A DNA stretch of 9,830 bases from an uncultured Armatimonadota bacterium (lineage in GTDB: Bacteria; Armatimonadota; Armatimonadia; Armatimonadales; Armatimonadaceae): NCBI GenBank assembly GCA_903915615.1, contig CAIWTR010000026.1, positions 1 to 9,830 of the forward strand, read 5' to 3'. Positions 1 to 6,734 of this stretch are shown here, one piece after another. The translations under genes and the position numbers were made by a program. Within the stretch, counting starts at the first letter, position 1. The number at the start of each line of letters is the position of its first letter. The notes below the pieces were generated by a model. It was not told where the DNA came from, ran no database searches, and worked only from the letters and a program-made list of their open reading frames with translations.

Positions 1-134
1 AACCCCAAGCGTGTTTCGAGTGCAGTGATGCGCTGACTGATCGCAGGCTGCGACACTCCGATGTGACCCGCGACCTGTGAAACACTACCGAATCTACGCA
101 GACCACACAGAATCGCGCAGTCTTTAACATCCAT
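1..134 (-). CDS. LysR-type transcriptional regulator, N-terminal part (cut by window edge)
   Basis: Read on the minus strand from ATG at 134, the frame is open to the window edge and gives a typical LysR N-terminus: MDVKDCAILCGLRRFGSVSQ, then a helix-turn-helix recognition segment containing GVSQPAISQRITALE and RLG. This matches the conserved 'AA..L..SQPA.S..I..LE..LG' pattern of the family, so the family call is secure although only about 44 residues are present. An in-frame ATG at 149 would add five residues. I prefer 134 because LysR proteins usually begin 'MDL/MDV', a GGAA lies 9 nt upstream of it, and the 149 codon sits inside a palindromic operator-like site. It is divergent from sdhC, so it may control the sdh operon and itself (inference). 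The effector domain is outside the window, so no ligand can be proposed. Confidence 0.9.
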   Translation of the reverse strand, partial: MDVKDCAILCGLRRFGSVSQVAGHIGVSQPAISQRITALETRLG

Positions 135-147
135 AAGCCCGAATTCC

Positions 148-162
148 ATAAGTGCAACTTAT
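148..162. promoter_or_regulatory. LysR-type operator palindrome between lysR-like gene and sdhC
   Basis: The 15 bases ATAAGTGCAACTTAT form a perfect 6-3-6 inverted repeat that fits the T-N11-A LysR box. The centre (155) is about 66 bp upstream of the transcription start inferred for sdhC (about 221), which is where LysR activators usually have their primary recognition site. The right arm also overlaps a possible minus-strand -10 (TATAAG, 158-163 read in reverse) for the regulator, which would give autorepression. The palindrome is seen directly; binding by the neighbouring regulator is inferred. Confidence 0.6.
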
Positions 163-184
163 AACCAATATTCAGAAATTGCTA

Positions 185-214
185 TTTACTTAGGTATGTG
201 AATTTTCGTATTAT
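185..214 (+). promoter_or_regulatory. Probable sigma70-type promoter of the sdhCAB operon
   Basis: TTTACT (185-190) and TATTAT (209-214) are separated by 18 bp and match the -35 and -10 consensus at 4/6 and 5/6 positions, in an AT-rich patch. This would start transcription near 221 and leave a leader of about 50 nt. The leader contains a small hairpin (CACGC 235-239 with GCGTG 244-248) and a competing CGAC/GTCG pairing, ahead of a strong AAGGAG at 259-264, 5 nt before the sdhC ATG. The hairpin is too small to call a riboswitch. Confidence 0.5.
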
Positions 215-269
215 ATTGGTGTTGTGTCTTGGTGCACGCGACGGCGTGTCGTGACAATAAGGAGAGTTT

Positions 270-1106
270 ATGGCTACAAGCGAAATCTCAAAGGGGCAGC
301 CTGGAAGCAAGCGCCTATTCAAGGATTCCTATCTGCTGCACAAGCTTCATAGCTTGACGGGCGTACTACCGATTGGCATGTTCCTCATATTCCACTTCAC
401 GGCCAATGCGTACAGCTTGCGTGGAGCAGTTGAGTTTGATACTGCGGTCAGAGCGATCGGATATGCACCTTTTATCCTCCTGCTTGAGGCTGGCGTCATC
501 TTCCTCCCAATCCTCTTCCATGCGATTTATGGAATGATGATTATCGCAGAAATGCCAGGACCTGGCGGTAATGTTGCACACTACGGGTATGAGCGGAACT
601 GGCTCTACGTGATGCAACGCTGGACGGGCGTTATCGCGATTGTTTACCTTGCGTATCATGTGTACGACACCACCGCGCTTAAGTACTACTACGAAGCCGT
701 TGGTGGGGTTGGCAGTAAAGAGCTTGGATTCCAATCCATCAGCTATAGAGCCATGGCGTGGCGCTTCGCAAATGTGCCATATCTCATCTTCTACATCATT
801 GGAATCACGTCTGCTTGTCTGCACTTAGGCAACGGCTTGTTCAACTTTTCAATCCGCTGGGGACTCGCAATCGGCGCCGGCGCTCAAAAGGCATCCGCGG
901 CTATCGGTTGGACGCTTGGCGGAGGCATGGCGCTTCTTGGCATCCTCATCGCGGTTAATTTCGCATCCAAGGGTCAAGTCGATGCCGCCAAGTACAAGGA
1001 CCGCGAAGACTTCGTAAGGACCCTTGTCAACTTAAATGGTCGGATGGAAGAGCAAGCGCAACCTACAGCGCCTCAACCGGACCAGGCAAAGGGAGATAAG
1101 GACTAA
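270..1106 (+). CDS. sdhC: Succinate dehydrogenase cytochrome b558 (diheme membrane anchor) subunit
   Basis: This is the membrane subunit of complex II, which anchors the SdhAB head and passes electrons from succinate through two b hemes to quinone. The 278-residue protein shows five hydrophobic segments (about 29-47, 67-92, 115-135, 168-192 and 211-231), as in the single-subunit B. subtilis-type anchor. Histidines at H27 (LHKLHSLTG), H84 (LFHAIYG), H130 (AYHVYD) and H185 (CLHLGNGLF) are the likely four axial heme ligands. The start is fixed by AAGGAG 5 nt upstream. The next gene begins 2 nt after the stop, and no separate sdhD exists or is needed. Oddly, about 45 charged and then Gln/Pro-rich residues follow the last helix, longer than in the roughly 200-residue Bacillus protein. 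Family knowledge suggests menaquinone as electron acceptor, but the sequence does not prove it. Confidence 0.95.
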   Translation: MATSEISKGQPGSKRLFKDSYLLHKLHSLTGVLPIGMFLIFHFTANAYSLRGAVEFDTAVRAIGYAPFILLLEAGVIFLPILFHAIYGMMIIAEMPGPGGNVAHYGYERNWLYVMQRWTGVIAIVYLAYHVYDTTALKYYYEAVGGVGSKELGFQSISYRAMAWRFANVPYLIFYIIGITSACLHLGNGLFNFSIRWGLAIGAGAQKASAAIGWTLGGGMALLGILIAVNFASKGQVDAAKYKDREDFVRTLVNLNGRMEEQAQPTAPQPDQAKGDKD

Positions 1107-1108
1107 TC

Positions 1109-2962
1109 ATGGCAGCTCCTACAAAAACACACGCAATTGTCGTCGGTGGCGGCTTGGCAGGTCTGATGACCGCAGTAAAGATTGCCGAAGCCGGTGGAAC
1201 GGTGGATATGTTTTCGCTTGTCCCAGTGAAACGATCCCACTCGGTCTGCGCACAGGGTGGCATCAACGGTGCAGTGAACACCAAGGGTGAGGGTGACTCT
1301 CCGGCCATCCACCTTGATGACACCTGCTATGGCGGTGACTTCCTCGCAAACCAGACGCTCATCAAGACGATGTGTGATGCTGCACCAGGCATCATTAATC
1401 TTCTTGACCGGATGGGAGTGATGTTCAACCGAACACCTGAAGGCTTGCTTGACTTCCGCCGCTTTGGTGGAACGTTGCATCACCGCACGGCCTACGCAGG
1501 CGCGACAACCGGACAACAGCTCCTCTACGCACTCGATGAACAAGTTCGCCGCTGGGAAGTTGCCGGTAAGATTCGCAAGTTCGAGTTCTGGGAGTTTCTT
1601 GGTATCGTTCGTGAAGGCGATGCTGAAGATGGACGCTGCCTTGGAATCGTTGCGCAGGATCTCCACTCGATGCAAATCGAGTCGTTTGCAGGCGATGCCG
1701 TTGTCCTTGCGACTGGCGGGCCTGGAATTGTCTGGGGTAAGTCAACCAACTCGACCATCAACACCGGCACCGCAGCGGGTGCTGTCTTCAAACAAGGCGC
1801 ACACTATGCAAATGGTGAGTTTGTCCAGGTTCACCCGACAGCAGTGCCTGGTGATGACAAACTCCGCCTGATTTCAGAATCTGTTCGTGGTGAAGGTGGT
1901 CGTGTCTGGGTTCCAAAGAAGGCTGATGATAAACGCCAAGGTCAGGACATTCCTGAAAATGAGCGCTTCTACTTCCTGGAAGAAAAGTATCCGAAGTACG
2001 GAAACCTCGTCCCACGCGACATCGCTACCCGCGAGATCTTCGACCTTTGTGTCAATCAACGCATGGGTGTCTTCGGAGAGAATCAGGTCTATCTCGATGT
2101 AACCCACATCGATCGAAGGCAACTTGACCTCAAGCTCCGTGGTGTCCTCGAGATTTACGAGAAGTTTGTCGGTGATGACCCACGTGATGTCCCGATGCGT
2201 ATTTTCCCAGCGGTCCATTACTCAATGGGCGGCATCTGGGTAAACAACGGACTTGATCCGGAAAACGTTCCTTACCACATGACGAACATCCCAGGACTGT
2301 TTGCCGTTGGAGAATGTGATTACCAGTACCACGGTGCAAACCGCCTTGGCGCTAACTCACTGCTCTCTTGTCTTACAAGTGGCGCGATTGCTGGACCGGC
2401 GGTCTGCAAGTATGCGGATGGTCAAGAAGTTCGCAGCGAAAAGTCCAATCCAGCCTTTGCTGCAGCGTTGACATCAAGGACAGCTGAGTTTGAAACACTT
2501 CGGACCATGGATGGCGGCGAAAACCCATTCCAGATCTGGCGTGAGCTCGGTAAAGTGATGACTGAAAACGTCACGGTAGTCCGTGACAATGCAAAGCTGG
2601 AGCAGACGATCGGCATTATCGATGGTCTTCAGGACCGCTACGCAAAGGTAACGGTTAGCGATTCTTCCGGATGGACGAATCAAACGCTGCCGTTTACCCG
2701 ACAGCTTGGCAACATGCTAACGCTTGCGAGAGTCATCACTAAGGGTGCACTCCTCCGTGATGAAAGCCGTGGAGCACACTACAAGCCTGAGTTCCCAAAT
2801 CGCGATGATGAGCGCTTCCAGAAGACGACGGTTGGCACCTTCGATCCAAACAATCCTCGCGACCCGAAGATTGGCTACGAGGCCGTCGACCTTTCTCAAG
2901 TGGCGTCACGCGCCCGCGTCTATACATCCGGTAGCACAAAGCCGGCAGGATCCAAGGAGTAA
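1109..2962 (+). CDS. sdhA: Succinate dehydrogenase flavoprotein subunit
   Basis: This is the catalytic subunit of complex II, which oxidises succinate to fumarate with covalently bound FAD at the cytoplasmic face. The 617-residue protein starts with a dinucleotide-binding fold (VVGGGLAGL, 11-19). H44 in RSHSVCAQGGINGA is the expected covalent FAD histidine. Active-site elements follow in family order: FGGTLHHRTAYAG (119-131), H242 in VHPTAVPG, SESVRGEGG (256-264), the general-acid arginine R303 in VPRDIATREI, H370 in VHYSMGGIWV, and R412 in GANRLGANSLLS. All key residues and the full length are present, so the enzyme should be functional. AAGGA at 1098-1102, 6 nt before the ATG, lies at the end of sdhC, consistent with coupled translation. 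Fumarate reductase is the alternative direction; gene order and anchor type favour succinate dehydrogenase. Confidence 0.97.
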   Translation: MAAPTKTHAIVVGGGLAGLMTAVKIAEAGGTVDMFSLVPVKRSHSVCAQGGINGAVNTKGEGDSPAIHLDDTCYGGDFLANQTLIKTMCDAAPGIINLLDRMGVMFNRTPEGLLDFRRFGGTLHHRTAYAGATTGQQLLYALDEQVRRWEVAGKIRKFEFWEFLGIVREGDAEDGRCLGIVAQDLHSMQIESFAGDAVVLATGGPGIVWGKSTNSTINTGTAAGAVFKQGAHYANGEFVQVHPTAVPGDDKLRLISESVRGEGGRVWVPKKADDKRQGQDIPENERFYFLEEKYPKYGNLVPRDIATREIFDLCVNQRMGVFGENQVYLDVTHIDRRQLDLKLRGVLEIYEKFVGDDPRDVPMRIFPAVHYSMGGIWVNNGLDPENVPYHMTNIPGLFAVGECDYQYHGANRLGANSLLSCLTSGAIAGPAVCKYADGQEVRSEKSNPAFAAALTSRTAEFETLRTMDGGENPFQIWRELGKVMTENVTVVRDNAKLEQTIGIIDGLQDRYAKVTVSDSSGWTNQTLPFTRQLGNMLTLARVITKGALLRDESRGAHYKPEFPNRDDERFQKTTVGTFDPNNPRDPKIGYEAVDLSQVASRARVYTSGSTKPAGSKE

Positions 2963-2965
2963 GAA

Positions 2966-3745
2966 ATGTCAACTGTGGATGACGTTATTGAAGTAACAGT
3001 ATTACGCCAGGCCGATGCCACATCAGCTCCTTATGAGGAAACATTTCTCGTGCCTTATAAGCTGAGAATGAATGTCATCAGTGTGCTGATGGAAATACAG
3101 CTGAACCCAGTCAACAGCAAGGGACAAAAAGTCGCCCCGGTCGCTTGGGATCAGGCGTGTCTTGAAGAGGTTTGTGGAAGCTGTACCGTCCGTGTGAATG
3201 GACGTGTCCGCCAAGCATGCTCATCTCTTGTTGACAAGGTTGCAACCGGTGGTACGAATGGTACACGTCGGAAGCTTTATCTTGCCCCGATGAGCAAGTT
3301 CCCGTGTGTTCGTGACCTCGTCGTGGACCGCTCGAAGATGTTCGAGAATCTTAAGAAAATCCAAGCGTGGATTCCTATTGATGGAACCTACGATTTGGGA
3401 CCTGGCCCCCGGATGAGTCAAAAGGAGCAAGAGCTCGCCTATGACTTCGCCCGGTGTATGTCCTGTGGCTCCTGTCTTGAAGCCTGTCCACAGGTGTCGA
3501 TGAAGTCAAACTTCATCGGCCCCGCAGCGATTGGTCAGGTTCGTCTATTCAACTCGCACCCAACAGGTGCAATGAACAAAGACGAGCGGCTTGAAGCGAT
3601 TTCCGACTCGGATGGAATTGCGAGTTGTGGAAATGCACAAAACTGTGTTCAGGTCTGCCCGAAAGAGATTCCTTTAACCCGAGCGATCGCGGAACTCAAC
3701 CGTGACACAACGGTATACCGAATCAAGAAGTGGCTCGGAAAGTAA
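2966..3745 (+). CDS. sdhB: Succinate dehydrogenase iron-sulfur subunit
   Basis: This subunit carries electrons from the flavin in SdhA to the hemes and quinone in SdhC through three Fe-S clusters. The 259-residue protein has an N-terminal ferredoxin-like domain with [2Fe-2S] cysteines C65, C70, C73 and C85 (CLEEVCGSC, then RVRQAC). The C-terminal alpha-helical domain has CMSCGSCLEACP (C164, C167, C170, C174) and CGNAQNCVQVCPKEIPLT (C221, C227, C231). By family rule C164, C167, C170 and C231 hold [4Fe-4S], while C174, C221 and C227 hold [3Fe-4S]. Length and motif spacing are normal. AAGGAG at 2954-2959 gives a 6-nt spacer, and the ATG lies 3 nt after the sdhA stop. A strong terminator 18 nt after the stop makes this the last gene of the operon. 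Confidence 0.97.
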   Translation: MSTVDDVIEVTVLRQADATSAPYEETFLVPYKLRMNVISVLMEIQLNPVNSKGQKVAPVAWDQACLEEVCGSCTVRVNGRVRQACSSLVDKVATGGTNGTRRKLYLAPMSKFPCVRDLVVDRSKMFENLKKIQAWIPIDGTYDLGPGPRMSQKEQELAYDFARCMSCGSCLEACPQVSMKSNFIGPAAIGQVRLFNSHPTGAMNKDERLEAISDSDGIASCGNAQNCVQVCPKEIPLTRAIAELNRDTTVYRIKKWLGK

Positions 3746-3762
3746 CCCGTAGACGTACACAT

Positions 3763-3791
3763 GACCGCACCTTCGGGTGCGGTCTTTTTTT
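3763..3791 (+). terminator. Intrinsic terminator of the sdhCAB operon
   Basis: A perfect 9-bp GC-rich stem (GACCGCACC 3763-3771 with GGTGCGGTC 3776-3784) closes a TTCG tetraloop and is followed directly by seven T residues (3785-3791). It starts 18 nt after the sdhB stop and separates the respiratory operon from the DUF1553 gene. There is no matching T run on the opposite strand, so it works in the plus direction only. Confidence 0.95.
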
Positions 3792-3830
3792 GTCAGGTGC
3801 ATCAGCGGTATCGTTGGGCTATAAAGGTGT

Positions 3831-6716
3831 ATGTTACGCTTGAAAAGTCGTCTTGTTCTAGCATCGATGCTCGCGCTCATTGTCGGGCTTGCTGCGTCCA
3901 CTGGCAGCTGGTCGCAGGCGCCAACCGTTGCGCTTGATCCGGACAAAGTCACTTTCTTTGAGAACAGTGTCCGACCGGTCTTTGCCGAATCCTGTGTCAC
4001 GTGCCACATGGATGGAAATGCCGGCGGTGGACTTCGACTTGACAAAGCCGTAACAGCCGAACAAGCAACATCGATCATAAACCGTATCCAAGGCATCGGT
4101 GGAAACCGGATGCCTCAAGGTGCTGCACCGCTCAAGGCAGACAAGCTCAAGGCATTGATTGCCTGGCAGAAAAGTGGTGCGATTTGGCCCGTTGGAAAAC
4201 CGTCCATCGATGGCAACCTTTGGTCGCTCAAGCCAGTAAAACTTCCCGCGATTCCGACCGGCGTGCCGATTGGCTGGAATAGCCCCATAGATGCCCTGAT
4301 TGCCTCTGACTTTACGAAAAAAGGCATAAAGCCATCCCCGATCGTAGACCGTGCTACCCTCATCAAGCGTGCGAGCATGACCGTAACCGGTCTACCTCCG
4401 ACATATGCACAGGTCAAAGCGTTTGTACAGAACAAGTCCCCTAAAGCCTATAGTGATTTGGTCGATGCGCTCTTGGCATCCCCAGCTTTCGGCGAGCGGA
4501 TGGCCAGACAGTGGATGGACATCGCGCGCTATGCCGACACAAAAGGCTATGTGTTTGTTGAGGACCGCAACTATCCGAATGCCTACACATACCGCGACTG
4601 GCTAATCAACGCATTCAATACAGACCTTTCCTACGATCAGTTCGTCATACAGCAGCTCGCCGCAGACAAAGTAGTCGCGGATGACAAACGCCCGCTCGCT
4701 GCGATGGGCTTCCTTACCATCGGACGTCGATTTCTAAATGCGGAAAACGACATCATCGGTGACCGAATTGATGTTGTTACCCGTGGATTCCTAGGCCTCA
4801 CAGTTCAGTGTGCACGCTGCCATGACCATAAGTTCGATCCAATACCAACGCGGGATTACTATTCGCTCTACTCCATCTTTGCATCGTCACAGGAAGCAAG
4901 CCTACCGATTTCTGAAAAGTCTGTGAGCGATCCTTGGAATGCCTATAACGCCAAGCTTTCTTCCCTGAAAGGTGATCGCGATACGTCCATCAGGCGAGCT
5001 ATTACAAGATTACGCGGAGTGGTAGCGTCCAGCCCCGACAAGCTGTCGCCTAAGGTGAAGGAAGCTCTTCAAATGACGAGACTTGATGACCTTCCAACTC
5101 CAGAACGCCTTCGGACAATGATGCAATCCTTTGAGCCAGAGGAAATGGCCAACTACGAGCGATTGATTTCCGAGATTGCGAGCATGGAGAAGTCCACTCC
5201 AGCATCCCCTGAATTCGCGATGGCGATGACGGACAAAGCATCCCCAATCACCGTCAATGTCCACAAACGCGGTAATCCTGGCATCGCCGGTGAACCAGCC
5301 CCACGCCAGTTCCTTCAGTGCATCGCCGGCGAGCAACGCCCCGAATGGAAGGATTCCTCCGGACGGCTTGATCTGGCAAAGTCCATCGCCGATGTCAACA
5401 ATCCCCTGACAGCCCGTGTCTACGTAAACCGACTTTGGATGAACCTCTTTGGCAAGGGAATCGTTCGAACACCGAGTGACTTCGGTAAACAGGGCGAAAA
5501 ACCGACCAACGGACCGCTGCTTGACTATCTTGCGTATACATTCATGCACTCGGATGGCTGGTCGACCAAGAAGTTGATGAAGCGGATGCTCCTGAGCCGG
5601 GCATTTATGGGTTCGAGTGATATTTCACCTGATGTGGCCATTAAGGACCCCGAGAATCGGACCTTTAGTCATCAGAATCGTCGCCGCTACGATATGGAAC
5701 AGCTCCGCGATGCGCTTCTCTTTTCATCCAGCAAGCTCGCGACGGCACGTGTTGGTGGCAAAAGCGAAGAACTCTGGGAAAAGGGCTACACCGCCAGACG
5801 CGCTGTTTATGGTTTTATTGAGCGACAGAACTTGCCATTGACGTTCAAGACACTTGACTTTGCCAGTCCAGATGCATCCAGCCCAATGCGTTTTGTGACA
5901 ACCGTGCCCCAGCAGGCGTTGTTCATGATGAATAGTCCCCTCGTGACGGACCAGGCCCGTGACATTGCAAAGGCCGTTGAGCAGAGTGGTGCAACGACTG
6001 GGACAAAAGCAATCAGTGCTGCGTTCCGTAGTGTTCTTGGAAGGGATGCATCCCCAGCTGAGCTACAACTTGGGGTTGCCTATCTTGCCAAACCTGAAGG
6101 TGCATCCGATGGACTATCAATTGGTCCATGGGTGATGGGCTATGGTTCGATCAGTCAGACACTTGACCGTGTGACAGATTTCAAAAAGCTGACAACATTC
6201 GTGAATGGTACATACCAAGCGGGAACCGTTATCCCCGACAAAGACCTTGGCTGGGTACTGCTCACAAAGGATGGTGGGCACCCGGGTTCAAAGGATGTGA
6301 TGAGCATCCGGCGCTTCATTGCCCCGATGACCGGAACCTACCGAATCGCCGGAGCGATTTCCCATGGGAATGCCCAAGGGGATGGAATCGTAGCACGGAT
6401 CGTCTCCTCGAAAAAGGGCACACTCGGCCAGTGGACAGTTTATAACAACGCTGTAACGCCAAAGCTGGATGACATCCTCCTTACAAAAGGAGAGCAGCTT
6501 GACTTCGTCGTTGACTGTGGTGCATCCCCGGACTTTGATGGCTATGCGTGGGCACCATCCCTCAAATTGATGGATACGGGTCTACCGAAGGGACAGAAGC
6601 GAAGTTGGCTGACATCCGAGGCCTTTTCTGACATTCCAGGACCGAAGCCACTGACCCGTTTAGAGCAGTTTGTGCACGCATTAATGATGTCGAACGAGTT
6701 TGTAACGATCGACTGA
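3831..6716 (+). CDS. Exported PSCyt1-DUF1549-DUF1553 domain protein (cytochrome c-like)
   Basis: This is a large exported protein of the family common in Planctomycetota and Verrucomicrobiota; no reaction is established. The 961 residues begin with a Sec-type signal peptide, probably cut after WSQA (residue 30). Domains in order are: PSCyt1 (about 40-115) with heme motif CVTCH at 55-59 and possible distal ligand M94 in NRMPQG; DUF1549 (about 150-350) ending in CARCHDHKFDPIPTRDYYSL (second CxxCH at 327-331); a charged linker (about 360-500); and DUF1553 from about 515 (LTARVYVNRLWMNLFG, HSDGWSTKKLMKRMLLS, RRRYDMEQLRDALL, VPQQALFMMNSP). DUF1553 is interrupted at about 763-915 by a beta-rich segment (DLGWVLLTKDGGHPG, DGYAWAPSLKLMD) and closes with LTRLEQFVHALMMSNEFVTI. 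The start follows the signal peptide; AAAGG (3823-3827) sits only 3 nt upstream. It is paired with the DUF1501 gene 18 nt downstream. Confidence 0.93.
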   Translation: MLRLKSRLVLASMLALIVGLAASTGSWSQAPTVALDPDKVTFFENSVRPVFAESCVTCHMDGNAGGGLRLDKAVTAEQATSIINRIQGIGGNRMPQGAAPLKADKLKALIAWQKSGAIWPVGKPSIDGNLWSLKPVKLPAIPTGVPIGWNSPIDALIASDFTKKGIKPSPIVDRATLIKRASMTVTGLPPTYAQVKAFVQNKSPKAYSDLVDALLASPAFGERMARQWMDIARYADTKGYVFVEDRNYPNAYTYRDWLINAFNTDLSYDQFVIQQLAADKVVADDKRPLAAMGFLTIGRRFLNAENDIIGDRIDVVTRGFLGLTVQCARCHDHKFDPIPTRDYYSLYSIFASSQEASLPISEKSVSDPWNAYNAKLSSLKGDRDTSIRRAITRLRGVVASSPDKLSPKVKEALQMTRLDDLPTPERLRTMMQSFEPEEMANYERLISEIASMEKSTPASPEFAMAMTDKASPITVNVHKRGNPGIAGEPAPRQFLQCIAGEQRPEWKDSSGRLDLAKSIADVNNPLTARVYVNRLWMNLFGKGIVRTPSDFGKQGEKPTNGPLLDYLAYTFMHSDGWSTKKLMKRMLLSRAFMGSSDISPDVAIKDPENRTFSHQNRRRYDMEQLRDALLFSSSKLATARVGGKSEELWEKGYTARRAVYGFIERQNLPLTFKTLDFASPDASSPMRFVTTVPQQALFMMNSPLVTDQARDIAKAVEQSGATTGTKAISAAFRSVLGRDASPAELQLGVAYLAKPEGASDGLSIGPWVMGYGSISQTLDRVTDFKKLTTFVNGTYQAGTVIPDKDLGWVLLTKDGGHPGSKDVMSIRRFIAPMTGTYRIAGAISHGNAQGDGIVARIVSSKKGTLGQWTVYNNAVTPKLDDILLTKGEQLDFVVDCGASPDFDGYAWAPSLKLMDTGLPKGQKRSWLTSEAFSDIPGPKPLTRLEQFVHALMMSNEFVTID

Positions 6717-6734
6717 TGAATTCCTGAAACTCTT

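Noticed and set aside
235..248. Small hairpin in the sdhC leader as a riboswitch
   Set aside because: Only a 5-bp stem with a 4-nt loop and no conserved aptamer-like structure; could be chance.
366..824. 152-codon open frame on the minus strand
   Set aside because: It is antisense to sdhC, whose membrane helices and heme histidines are in the plus frame.
1103..1675. 190-codon open frame on the minus strand
   Set aside because: It lies fully antisense to sdhA, whose conserved FAD-binding motifs explain the sequence; no family features.
5010..5549. 179-codon open frame on the minus strand
   Set aside because: It is antisense to the DUF1553 gene and shows no domain, signal or ribosome site.
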